A DNA stretch of 64,000 nucleotides from Geomonas edaphica (GTDB lineage Bacteria; Desulfobacterota; Desulfuromonadia; Geobacterales; Geobacteraceae): positions 56,391 through 120,390 of the forward strand of contig NZ_SSYB01000008.1 of assembly GCF_004917075.1 (NCBI RefSeq). The letters are read 5' to 3'. The notes beneath the pieces are model-generated. The model ran no database searches. It was not told the DNA's origin and saw nothing but the letters and a program-made list of their open reading frames with translations. The position numbers and the translations under genes were made by a program. Positions 8,180 through 15,690 of the stretch are shown one piece after another (within the stretch, counting starts at the first letter, position 1; every line of letters begins with the position of its first letter).

Positions 8180-9727
8180 ATGGCAATTGAGATGCGCCAG
8201 CAGATGAAGATGAGTCAGCAACTGGTGATGACCCCCCAGTTGCAGCAGGCCATCAAGCTGCTCCAGCTCTCCCGGCTGGAACTCCAGGACGTGGTGCGGC
8301 AGGAGCTGGAAGAGAACCCGATCCTCGACGAGGTGATCGAACAGGAGGAGGTGCGCGAGCCCGAGCAACTCGAACTGCGCGAGAAGGAGTCCGAACCGGA
8401 GGCTGCCGCAAGCGACTTCCAGGAGGTGCGCGCCGGCGAGGAAACCCGCGAGGCCGATTGGGACTCTTACATCGACGGCTACAACTACAGCTCCGGCGAG
8501 CAGTACTACGACGACGAGGACCGTCCCTCTTTCGAGAATCTCCTCACCAAGAAATCGACCCTTTTCGACCACCTCATCTGGCAGTTAAGCCTCACCCGCC
8601 TCACCGACCGTGAGATGGCGATAGGGGCCGAGATCATAGGGAACATCGACGAGGACGGCTACCTGCGGGCCGGGCTCGACGACGTGGCGCAGGCCTGCGT
8701 GCAGGCCACCCCCTTCCGCGAGGAGGCGCTCGAGTGGGGCGGTGTCGCCGGCAACACACCGGAAGAGCAGGTGAACGACGCGCTGGACGGCTACGCCGGG
8801 AGCGTCCTCGTACCGCTCGTCGATGCCGTGCTCAAAAGGGTCCAGGAGTTCGATCCGGTCGGCGTCGGTGCCCGCGACCTGCGTGAGTGCCTGCTTTTGC
8901 AGGTGGCGAGCCTCGGTATGGGGGGAAGTCTCGTTGAGGCGCTCTTGCGCGACCACCTGAAGGACCTGGAGAGCCACAAGTATAAGCAGGCCGCCAAGGT
9001 GCTTGGGGTGGACGTGAATGACATCCTCGCCGCCACCCGCATCATCGCGGAGCTCGACCCGAAACCGGGGCGCGTCTTCGGCAGCGACGACGTACAGTAC
9101 ATCTCCGCCGACATCTTCGTGCACAAGGTTGGCGACGAGTACGTGGTGATGCTGAACGACGAGGGGATGCCGAACCTGAGGATCAACCCGCTCTACGCCC
9201 CGGACGCCAAGTCGAGCCGACCGGTCGACAAGGTAGCCGAGGATTACATCGGCGAGAAGATGCGCTCCGCCATCTGGCTCATCAAGAGCATCCAGCAGCG
9301 CCAGCGCACCATCTTCAAGGTGGCGAAGAGCATCGTGAAGTTCCAGCGCGACTTCCTGGACCGCGGCATCGAGCACCTGCGCCCGCTGGTTTTGCGCGAC
9401 ATCGCCGAGGATATCGGCATGCACGAGTCCACCATCAGCCGCGTCACCACCAACAAGTACATGCAGACCCCCCAGGGGCTCTTCGAACTCAAATACTTCT
9501 TCAACTCGGGGATCTCCACCGGCGAGGGGGATTTCATCGCCTCGGAGAGCGTGAAGAGTAAGATCAAGGAACTCGTCGACAACGAGGACCCCAAGCGCCC
9601 CTATTCGGACCAGCGCCTGGCCGAGCTTCTCTCCGACCACAACATCGTCATCGCGCGGCGCACCGTCACCAAGTACCGCGAGATGCTCCGCATCGGCTCC
9701 TCCTCGGAGCGCAAGAAGCATTTCTAA
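8180..9727 (+). CDS. rpoN: RNA polymerase sigma-54 factor
   Basis: This 515-residue sigma factor recognises -24/-12 promoters and depends on AAA+ activators. Region I is the glutamine-rich N-terminus (MRQQMKMSQQLVMTPQLQQA). It is followed by an acidic region II (about residues 50-120), the core-binding domain, a helix-turn-helix (DIAEDIGMHESTISRVTTNK) and the C-terminal RpoN box ARRTVTKYRE (about residues 492-501). The start ATG follows GCGAGGA. Position between lptB and hpf is the classic rpoN neighbourhood. Confidence 0.97.
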   Translation: MAIEMRQQMKMSQQLVMTPQLQQAIKLLQLSRLELQDVVRQELEENPILDEVIEQEEVREPEQLELREKESEPEAAASDFQEVRAGEETREADWDSYIDGYNYSSGEQYYDDEDRPSFENLLTKKSTLFDHLIWQLSLTRLTDREMAIGAEIIGNIDEDGYLRAGLDDVAQACVQATPFREEALEWGGVAGNTPEEQVNDALDGYAGSVLVPLVDAVLKRVQEFDPVGVGARDLRECLLLQVASLGMGGSLVEALLRDHLKDLESHKYKQAAKVLGVDVNDILAATRIIAELDPKPGRVFGSDDVQYISADIFVHKVGDEYVVMLNDEGMPNLRINPLYAPDAKSSRPVDKVAEDYIGEKMRSAIWLIKSIQQRQRTIFKVAKSIVKFQRDFLDRGIEHLRPLVLRDIAEDIGMHESTISRVTTNKYMQTPQGLFELKYFFNSGISTGEGDFIASESVKSKIKELVDNEDPKRPYSDQRLAELLSDHNIVIARRTVTKYREMLRIGSSSERKKHF

Positions 9728-9793
9728 CGCGGACACCGCCGTCGGCGGCGGCGGGCGAGTCGCGTGTATTGACAATAAAGGGAGGTACTTCGT

Positions 9794-10342
9794 ATGCAGA
9801 TAACCACGACATTCAGGCACATGGAACCGAGCGAAGCCCTGAAAAGCTACGCTGAGGAGAAGCTGGAGAGGGTTAAGAAATATATCGACGACCCGATCGT
9901 CGTCCAGGTCTTTTTGACCGTGGAAAAGATCCGCCACCTGGCCGAGGTGACCATTACCGCCAAAGGGATCACCATCAAGGCCGCAGAAGAGACCAACGAC
10001 ATGTACGCCTCCATCGACGCGGTATCCGACAAGATCGAGCGTCAGCTGCGCCGCTTCAAGGAGCGCATCAAGGCACATAAACCGGCTGCCGACGCGCGCG
10101 AGCGCCAGGTGCAGAAGGCGATCGTTCAGGCCCAGGGGATCGAGGAAGGGACCCAGGCTCCGGTCATCATCAAGACCAAGAGTTTCACCATGAAGCCCAT
10201 GTCCGTCGAGGAGGCGGTGATGCAGATGGAACTTCTGCACAAGGACTTCCTGGTTTACACCGAGTCTTCCACCGAAACCATCAACGTCGTTTACCGCAGA
10301 AAGGACGGCAACTACGGCCTCATCTCTCCGGAGAACCCGTAG
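9794..10342 (+). CDS. hpf: Ribosome hibernation promoting factor, long form
   Basis: This 182-residue protein has the N-terminal S30AE domain (MQITTTFRHMEPSEALKSYA) that blocks the 30S decoding site, a linker, and the C-terminal dimerisation domain (KSFTMKPMSVEEAVMQMEL, then FLVYTESSTETINVVYRRKDG). The C-terminal domain makes it a long HPF, which pairs ribosomes into 100S dimers directly rather than needing RMF. The start follows GGGAGGTAC. Location after rpoN is conserved. Confidence 0.95.
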   Translation: MQITTTFRHMEPSEALKSYAEEKLERVKKYIDDPIVVQVFLTVEKIRHLAEVTITAKGITIKAAEETNDMYASIDAVSDKIERQLRRFKERIKAHKPAADARERQVQKAIVQAQGIEEGTQAPVIIKTKSFTMKPMSVEEAVMQMELLHKDFLVYTESSTETINVVYRRKDGNYGLISPENP

Positions 10343-10365
10343 TAACTTCCTGATATCTAGATAGC

Positions 10366-10453
10366 TCCCCGGGGTTCGCCCCGGGGACAAGGAAGCGAGG
10401 GGAGGCGTCCCCGTGGCGCCTCCCGTTGCGATAACGGCCCCTCTGGGGCTTTT
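10366..10453 (+). terminator. Hairpin cluster between hpf and hprK, ending in a terminator
   Basis: Three hairpins follow one another: TCCCCGGGG-TTCG-CCCCGGGGA (10366-10387, a UUCG tetraloop with no T-run), GGGAGGCG/CGCCTCCC (about 10400-10424), and GCCCC-TCT-GGGGC followed by TTTT (10437-10453). The last resembles a weak intrinsic terminator. The set probably sets the ratio of hpf to hprK messages, by termination or mRNA end protection. Confidence 0.6.
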
Positions 10454-10480
10454 CGCTTGCACGGGGGAAGGGTCGCAGCA

Positions 10481-11440
10481 TTGACAAGCATGAGCCTCAG
10501 CATTAAGGACCTCCTGGAAGACAAGGCGTACGGCCTCGACCTGCAGCTTTTATGCGGCGACGCGGGGCTCACGAACCGGCTTTACAGCTCGCGCATCCAG
10601 AAACCCGGCTTAGCCCTCACCGGCTACACCGAGCATCTGCACCCGGATCGGGTCCAGGTGCTGGGCAACACCGAGATCTCGTACCTGAGCCAGATCCCCG
10701 AGGAGGTCGGCTCGCGCCATATCGAGAAGCTCTGCACCTACCCCATCGCCTGTTTCATCGTCACCAAGGGGCTTGATCCCCCCGAATTCCTGAAGCGCTC
10801 GGCGCAAGGAGCTGGGATCCCGCTTCTGGTCACCCATCACCAGTCCTCCACTTTCATAAGCCTCATCACGAAATTTCTGGAGGAGAGCCTGCTCCCCTCG
10901 ACCCACATCCACGGCGTGCTCGTGGACGTTTTGGGCGTGGGGGTGCTTTTGCTTGGGAAAAGCGGTATAGGCAAGAGCGAGTGCGCCCTGGACCTCGTGA
11001 TCCGCGGCCACCGGTTGGTCGCCGATGACGTGATCCACATCAAGAAGAAGATGCCGGCGGCACTCGTAGGGCAGGCGGGGGAGACCATCCAGTACCACAT
11101 GGAGATCCGCGGCCTTGGCATCATCAACATCAAGGACCTCTACGGGGTCTCCTCGATCCGCGAGAAGAAGATCATCGACATGGTGCTGGAGTTGGTGGAG
11201 TGGGATGCAAACCAGGAGTACGAGCGGCTCGGCATCGATGAACCGATGAAGACCATTTTGGGTGTCGACCTGCCGCACGTGAAGATCCCGGTCCGACCGG
11301 GGCGCAACCTGACCTCGATCATCGAGGTCGCCGCCAGGAACTTCCTCCTGAAGGGGATGGGATACCATTCGGCCCGGGAGTTCCACGAGAAGCTCCTGGC
11401 ACGCCTGGAGTTCCGCCCCTTGGGCAACGAGGTAGAGTAG
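10481..11440 (+). CDS. hprK: HPr kinase/phosphorylase
   Basis: This protein of about 319 residues phosphorylates or dephosphorylates HPr on Ser46. The N-terminal domain is followed by a P-loop (LLLGKSGIGKSECALDL, about residues 155-172), a DDV motif (LVADDVI) and the C-terminal HprK signature (about 11230-11330). I start it at TTG 10481, ten bases after GGAAGGG; ATG 10490 gives the same protein three residues shorter but sits too far from that site. It abuts rapZ, and its substrate HPr is encoded four genes on with Ser46 present, so the regulatory loop is complete here. Confidence 0.93.
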   Translation: MTSMSLSIKDLLEDKAYGLDLQLLCGDAGLTNRLYSSRIQKPGLALTGYTEHLHPDRVQVLGNTEISYLSQIPEEVGSRHIEKLCTYPIACFIVTKGLDPPEFLKRSAQGAGIPLLVTHHQSSTFISLITKFLEESLLPSTHIHGVLVDVLGVGVLLLGKSGIGKSECALDLVIRGHRLVADDVIHIKKKMPAALVGQAGETIQYHMEIRGLGIINIKDLYGVSSIREKKIIDMVLELVEWDANQEYERLGIDEPMKTILGVDLPHVKIPVRPGRNLTSIIEVAARNFLLKGMGYHSAREFHEKLLARLEFRPLGNEVE

Positions 11441-12304
11441 ATGCGCATCGTCATCATAACCGGCCTCTCCGGGTCGGGAAAATCGACGGCAGTGAAGGCG
11501 CTCGAGGACGAGGGATTTTTCTGCCTGGACAACCTCCCGGTTTCGCTCGTTGCCACCTTCATAGAGCTCGTCGAACATTCCCGTGAGGACATAAAGGACG
11601 TCGCCCTGGTGATGGACATCAGGAGCCGCGACTTCATCAAGGGATACGACCAGGTCTTCCAGTCCATTGCCACAGCCGGTCACAGCGTCAAGATCCTCTA
11701 TTTCGACGCCACCGACCAGGTGCTCATCCGCCGCTTCTCCGAGACCCGGCGCCGCCACCCCGCCCTTGAGGGGGCGAGCGTTCCCGAGGGGATTCGCTTC
11801 GAGCGCGACCAGCTCGCGGGGCTTAGGCGCATCGCCACGGCCATCATCGACACCTCGGAGATGAACGTGCACCGCCTGCGCGAGGTGGTGATCGGCCTCG
11901 TGAAGGGGAGCGAGGGGGCGCTCGAGATGCAGGTCAACCTGCAGTCCTTCGGTTTTCGCTACGGACTGCCTTTGGAGAGCGACCTGGTCATGGACGTCCG
12001 TTTCCTCCCGAACCCCTATTTCGTGGCGGCGCTGCGCCCCTACTCGGGTCTTGAGCCTGCGGTGCGCGACTACGTTTTGGGGCAGAAGGAGACCGAGGTC
12101 TTCCTGGAGCGCTTCCGGGACATGCTGGAGTTTTTGCTGCCGGGGTACCGGCGCGAGGGGAAATCGTATCTCTCGGTCTCAATCGGCTGCACCGGCGGCA
12201 GGCACCGCTCGGTGGCCATAGCAGAAGAGTTGTACCACTACTTCCGGCAACGGAACGTGAACATCAAGGTATCCCACCGGGATATAGAGAAGGGACAGGG
12301 ATGA
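11441..12304 (+). CDS. rapZ: RNase adapter / nucleotide-binding protein RapZ
   Basis: This 287-residue P-loop protein (GLSGSGKSTAVKALED, residues 7-22) has the C-terminal RapZ domain (SIGCTGGRHRSVAIAEEL, then VSHRDIEKG). In enterobacteria RapZ controls glmS through small RNAs; in other bacteria the family is linked to cell-wall precursor signalling. The start codon is immediately after the hprK stop and the end overlaps the next gene by four bases (ATGA), so it is part of a tight operon with PTS genes. Confidence 0.95.
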   Translation: MRIVIITGLSGSGKSTAVKALEDEGFFCLDNLPVSLVATFIELVEHSREDIKDVALVMDIRSRDFIKGYDQVFQSIATAGHSVKILYFDATDQVLIRRFSETRRRHPALEGASVPEGIRFERDQLAGLRRIATAIIDTSEMNVHRLREVVIGLVKGSEGALEMQVNLQSFGFRYGLPLESDLVMDVRFLPNPYFVAALRPYSGLEPAVRDYVLGQKETEVFLERFRDMLEFLLPGYRREGKSYLSVSIGCTGGRHRSVAIAEELYHYFRQRNVNIKVSHRDIEKGQG

Positions 12305-12696
12305 TAGGACTGCTTTTGGTAGCACACGCCGGCGTGGCAGGGGAACTTCTCGCCGCGGCGGAGATGATAGTAGGAAAGCTGGAACTCGCCGAGGCGGTGG
12401 GGATCGCACCTGACGCGTCGGCCACCGACGTCATGGCCTCGATAAAGGAAGCGGTGGGGCGTGTTTCCGGCGATGGGGCGATCATCATGACCGACATGTT
12501 CGGCGGCACCCCTTCCAACATGAGCATCTCTTTCCTGCAGGAGGGGAAGGTTGAGGTACTGACCGGGGTGAACCTTCCCATGCTGATCCGCTTCACCCAG
12601 GAGCGTGCGCGCTGTGGCGTCGCCGAGCTCGCGCTGAAGCTGAAGGAGAGCGCCCAGGAAGGGATCACCGTAGCCGGCGATTTCCTGAAGAAGTAA
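12301..12696 (+). CDS. PTS mannose-family IIA-like protein
   Basis: This 131-residue protein of the EIIA-Man fold starts MIGLLLVAHAG, with the phosphorylatable histidine at position 9, and contains TDMFGGTPSN, a family hallmark. No IIB, IIC or IID gene is nearby, so it is more likely a regulatory phosphate acceptor of the HPr chain than part of a sugar permease. It overlaps rapZ by four bases. Confidence 0.9.
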   Translation: MIGLLLVAHAGVAGELLAAAEMIVGKLELAEAVGIAPDASATDVMASIKEAVGRVSGDGAIIMTDMFGGTPSNMSISFLQEGKVEVLTGVNLPMLIRFTQERARCGVAELALKLKESAQEGITVAGDFLKK

Positions 12697-12700
12697 CAAC

Positions 12701-12747
12701 AAGGAGGGTTTACCCACCGTAGCCTTGGCGTAGGTGGGTGAGGGCAG
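12701..12747 (+). promoter_or_regulatory. Palindromic element between a displaced ribosome binding site and ptsH
   Basis: A strong AAGGAGGG (12701-12708) lies about 41 bases from the nearest usable start codon. Between them is ACCCACC (12712-12718), 14 bases, then GGTGGGT (12733-12739), a perfect 7-bp inverted repeat. A second, weaker GAGGG directly abuts the hairpin and serves ATG 12750. The layout suggests insertion of a small palindrome into the ptsH leader. Confidence 0.55.
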
Positions 12748-12749
12748 AT

Positions 12750-13016
12750 ATGATAGAAGGCGAATACGTCATACCCAACAAGCTGGGGCTGCATGCGAGA
12801 GCCTCAGCACTTTTGGTGAAAACCGCCAGCGGTTTCTCCTCCGAAATCAGGATCGAGCGGGAGGGGATCGAGGTGAACGGCAAGAGCATCATGGGGATCA
12901 TGATGCTCGCGGCGGCAAAGGGGAGCACCGTCACGCTCAAGTGTGAAGGAGCGGACGAGGTGGAGGCCTACGCCGCACTGGGGGAACTTATCCGCAATGG
13001 ATTTGGAGAGGAGTGA
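12750..13016 (+). CDS. ptsH: Phosphocarrier protein HPr
   Basis: This 88-residue HPr has the EI-phosphorylated His15 in NKLGLHARAS and the HprK-regulated Ser46 in GKSIMGIMML. Starting at ATG 12750 gives exactly this numbering and the usual 88-residue length; an upstream in-frame GTG (12738) would place the N-terminus in the hairpin. It overlaps ptsI by 20 bases. Presence of both phosphorylation sites with hprK argues for regulation by metabolic state. Confidence 0.95.
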   Translation: MIEGEYVIPNKLGLHARASALLVKTASGFSSEIRIEREGIEVNGKSIMGIMMLAAAKGSTVTLKCEGADEVEAYAALGELIRNGFGEE

Positions 13017-14757
13017 GTCGAGACAACTGAAGGGAATCGGCGCCTCCGCCGGCATCGCCATCGGCGAGGTGCGCATCACCGACCGCCGCCGCGTGGCTGT
13101 GACCGAGGTGGTGGTGGCCCGGGAAGAGATCCCCTGTGAGGTGGAGCGCTTCACGAGCGCCCTCGAGCGGGCGAAGGGGGAGCTCTACGCCCTCAAGGAC
13201 CAGCTCGCCAGCACCCACGGCCCCGAGCACCTTTGCGTCATCGACGCGCACCTCATGCTCCTCGACGACACCATGCTGGTCGGAGAGACCACCCAGTACA
13301 TCGAACGGCTTGGCATCAACGCTGAAGGGGCGCTGAAACGCACCCTCGGACGCTTCAAGACCTTCTTCGAGGGGGTCGAGGACGACTACCTGCGCGAGCG
13401 CGGTAACGACGTGGAAACGGTCGTCGAACGGGTGCTTAGGAACATGGTGGGGGAAAAGCAGGAGCCGCTCACGAGGATCGACGGCAAGGTGATCGTGGTG
13501 GCCCACGACCTCTCCCCGGCCGACATCCTGCAGATCGACAAGGAGAAGGTGATGGGGTTCATCACCGACCTGGGTGGCAAGACCTCGCACTCCTCCATCC
13601 TCGCGCGCGCCTTCGAGATCCCGGGGGTGGTCGGGCTTGAGCGGATCACGGGAGAGGTCCAGGACGGCGACACCCTGATCATCGACGGAGCTACCGGCGT
13701 CGTCATCATCAACCCGAGCCAAGATGAGTTTAAGGAATACCTGCAGAAAAAGCAGCGCTACGAGTATGTGGAGCGCGAGCTTCTGAAGCTGCGCGACCTC
13801 CCGGCTCAGACCCTCGACGGGCACCGCATGCGCCTTAAGGGCAACGTGGAGTTCATCGAGGAAACCGCATCCCTGGAGAAGCACGGCAGCGACGGGATCG
13901 GCCTGTACCGTACCGAGATGCTCTTTTTCAACCGCAGTACGCTCCCGACCGAGGAGGAGCAGTTCGAGGCCTACGCGGCCCTGGTGAAGAAGATGGCGCC
14001 GCTGCCGGTCACCATCCGCACCCTGGACATAGGCGGCGACAAGTGCCTCACCGATCTCGACCTCTCCGACGAAATGAACCCCGCCCTGGGGCTGCGCGCG
14101 ATACGGCTTTCCCTGCGCCAGCCCGAGTCGTTCAAGGCCCAGTTGAGAGCGATCCTGAGGGCGAGCGCCTTTGGCGAGGTGAAGCTCTTCTTCCCGATGG
14201 TGTCAGGGGTGGCCGAGGTGCGCGCCGCCAAGGCGCTTTTGGAGGAGGTGAAGGAGGAACTGCGCGGCAGGCACCCCTTTGACGAGAAGGTGCAGGTGGG
14301 GATCATGATCGAGATCCCGTCTGCGGTGGTGATCGCCGATCTCCTGGCGGCCGAGGTCGACTTCTTCAGCGTCGGCACCAACGACCTCATCCAGTACACG
14401 CTCGCCATCGACCGCACCAACGAGCACCTCTCCTCGCTGTTCCAGCCGCTGCATCCCGCGGTGCTCAGGTCGCTAAAGACCATCGTCGACGCGGCCCATG
14501 CCGCCGGGATCGACGCGTGCATCTGCGGCGAGATGGCGGGGGACCCGGAGTATCTCCCCATCCTGCTCGGGCTTGGCTACGACGAGCTTTCGATGAACGC
14601 GGTCTCTATCCCGAGGGTGAAGAAGATCCTGCGCCGCTGCACCCTTGAGGAAGCGCGCGCCGTGGCGCAGAAGGCACTGAACTTCGCCACCGCGGCCGAG
14701 GCGGACGCCTACCTGAAAGGGGAGATCGCGGCGCGCTTCTCGGAGAGCTTCGACTAG
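12997..14757 (+). CDS. ptsI: Phosphoenolpyruvate-protein phosphotransferase, PTS Enzyme I
   Basis: This 586-residue enzyme moves phosphate from PEP to HPr. The active-site histidine lies in GGKTSHSSILAR (about residue 198). The PEP-binding barrel shows GIGLYRTEMLF, then ALGLRAIRLSL, NDLIQYTLAIDR and the conserved cysteine in ACICGEMAGDP near the end. ATG 12997 lies within ptsH, behind GGGGGAA. No dedicated sugar transporter follows, so the EI-HPr-IIA chain looks regulatory. The next gene is on the opposite strand, converging after eight bases. Confidence 0.96.
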   Translation: MDLERSESRQLKGIGASAGIAIGEVRITDRRRVAVTEVVVAREEIPCEVERFTSALERAKGELYALKDQLASTHGPEHLCVIDAHLMLLDDTMLVGETTQYIERLGINAEGALKRTLGRFKTFFEGVEDDYLRERGNDVETVVERVLRNMVGEKQEPLTRIDGKVIVVAHDLSPADILQIDKEKVMGFITDLGGKTSHSSILARAFEIPGVVGLERITGEVQDGDTLIIDGATGVVIINPSQDEFKEYLQKKQRYEYVERELLKLRDLPAQTLDGHRMRLKGNVEFIEETASLEKHGSDGIGLYRTEMLFFNRSTLPTEEEQFEAYAALVKKMAPLPVTIRTLDIGGDKCLTDLDLSDEMNPALGLRAIRLSLRQPESFKAQLRAILRASAFGEVKLFFPMVSGVAEVRAAKALLEEVKEELRGRHPFDEKVQVGIMIEIPSAVVIADLLAAEVDFFSVGTNDLIQYTLAIDRTNEHLSSLFQPLHPAVLRSLKTIVDAAHAAGIDACICGEMAGDPEYLPILLGLGYDELSMNAVSIPRVKKILRRCTLEEARAVAQKALNFATAAEADAYLKGEIAARFSESFD

Positions 14758-14764
14758 AGACGGC

Positions 14765-15538
14765 TCAGGATTCCCTGGCGAGCGCCTGCAGGGTGAGTTC
14801 CACCGCCAGGGCAAGCGTTCTTCCCGCCTTGCGCGTATTCCCTGAAAGCCTGATCAACTGCGGCACCAACAAGGGGCGCTTCGCGATGGCAAGGGCCACG
14901 CGCCAAGGGCTCAGGTTCAGCTCCGCGTCGCAGAAATCCTCGATGGCAAACCCCAACTCCTCGTCGGCCGCATCGCTCACGCTCCTAAGCGCGAAAAGCG
15001 GTATCCCCGCCTGCTGAGCTTCTTGAAGGACGGCTGCCGTTTCCATCTCGAGAAGCGGCAAGGGGGTTGCCGCGCCGATGCGGCTTGCCATCTCCCGCTT
15101 GTTCTTGATGGCGCTCGAGGTCACGAAGCCGCCGCGCCGCAACTGCACCCCGACTTTGCAGCAATGCTCCGAGGCGAGGGTGGCAAGGGCCGGGTCGGGC
15201 GGGGGGAGCTCACTTAGGGCATCGCCGTCCAGGTGGAAAACCCGTTCGGCCAGCACCAGTTCCGCGACCTCCAGCCCAGGGAGCACGGCGCCACCGAACC
15301 CGAAGTTCACCAGCGCCTCGGGAGCCGCGTGAGCGATGAGTGCACGCGTTGCCGCCGCGGCGTGCTTAGGTCCCATGCCGGACTCGATCATAAAGACCAA
15401 TCTGCCGTCCACCGGGAAGCGGTACAGGTTCCGGCCGGCGAGTGTGTCTTGGCGGAAACCCTTTATACGCGCCAGGACCGGCGCGATCTCCTGGGGCATG
15501 GCGGCCACCACCCCCAGACTTCTTTTTTCCGTAGTCAT
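14765..15538 (-). CDS. hpnG: Hopanoid-associated nucleoside phosphorylase (HpnG-like)
   Basis: This 257-residue member of the purine nucleoside phosphorylase / MTA-SAH nucleosidase superfamily begins MTTEKRSLGVVAAMPQE. It has the active-site glutamate context LLEMETAAVLQEA and the catalytic Asp in LRSVSDAADEE. HpnG removes adenine from adenosylhopane on the way to ribosylhopane and bacteriohopanetetrol. The divergent neighbours hpnJ and hpnK support HpnG over a general MtnN nucleosidase, though sequence alone does not exclude the latter. ATG 15538 is preferred; a longer open frame to 15847 overlaps the hpnJ promoter and start. Confidence 0.7.
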   Translation of the reverse strand: MTTEKRSLGVVAAMPQEIAPVLARIKGFRQDTLAGRNLYRFPVDGRLVFMIESGMGPKHAAAATRALIAHAAPEALVNFGFGGAVLPGLEVAELVLAERVFHLDGDALSELPPPDPALATLASEHCCKVGVQLRRGGFVTSSAIKNKREMASRIGAATPLPLLEMETAAVLQEAQQAGIPLFALRSVSDAADEELGFAIEDFCDAELNLSPWRVALAIAKRPLLVPQLIRLSGNTRKAGRTLALAVELTLQALARES

Positions 15539-15620
15539 AGCGGTTCGTTCCTCTCGATCGGCCACTTTAACAGAGGGGAGGCACCGCCGCAACGCTTTCC
15601 GAACCCGGCCAGGGTTCGCC

Positions 15621-15649
15621 TTGACAAACCGCCCCTGCCGTCTTATAGT
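15621..15649 (+). promoter_or_regulatory. Strong sigma-70-type promoter of hpnJ
   Basis: TTGACA (15621-15626), a 17-base spacer and TATAGT (15644-15649) lie 42 bases before the hpnJ start, which has a GGAGGG ribosome binding site. Confidence 0.75.
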
Positions 15650-15690
15650 CAGGGTTCTTTTTTGTTTGACTTCATTAATCTGGAGGGTAC

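Noticed and set aside
8585-10462. A 625-codon open frame antisense to rpoN and hpf
   Set aside because: It is the complement of two clearly real genes in GC-rich DNA, and its sequence is His/Leu/Val/Asp-rich as expected for a shadow of biased codons.
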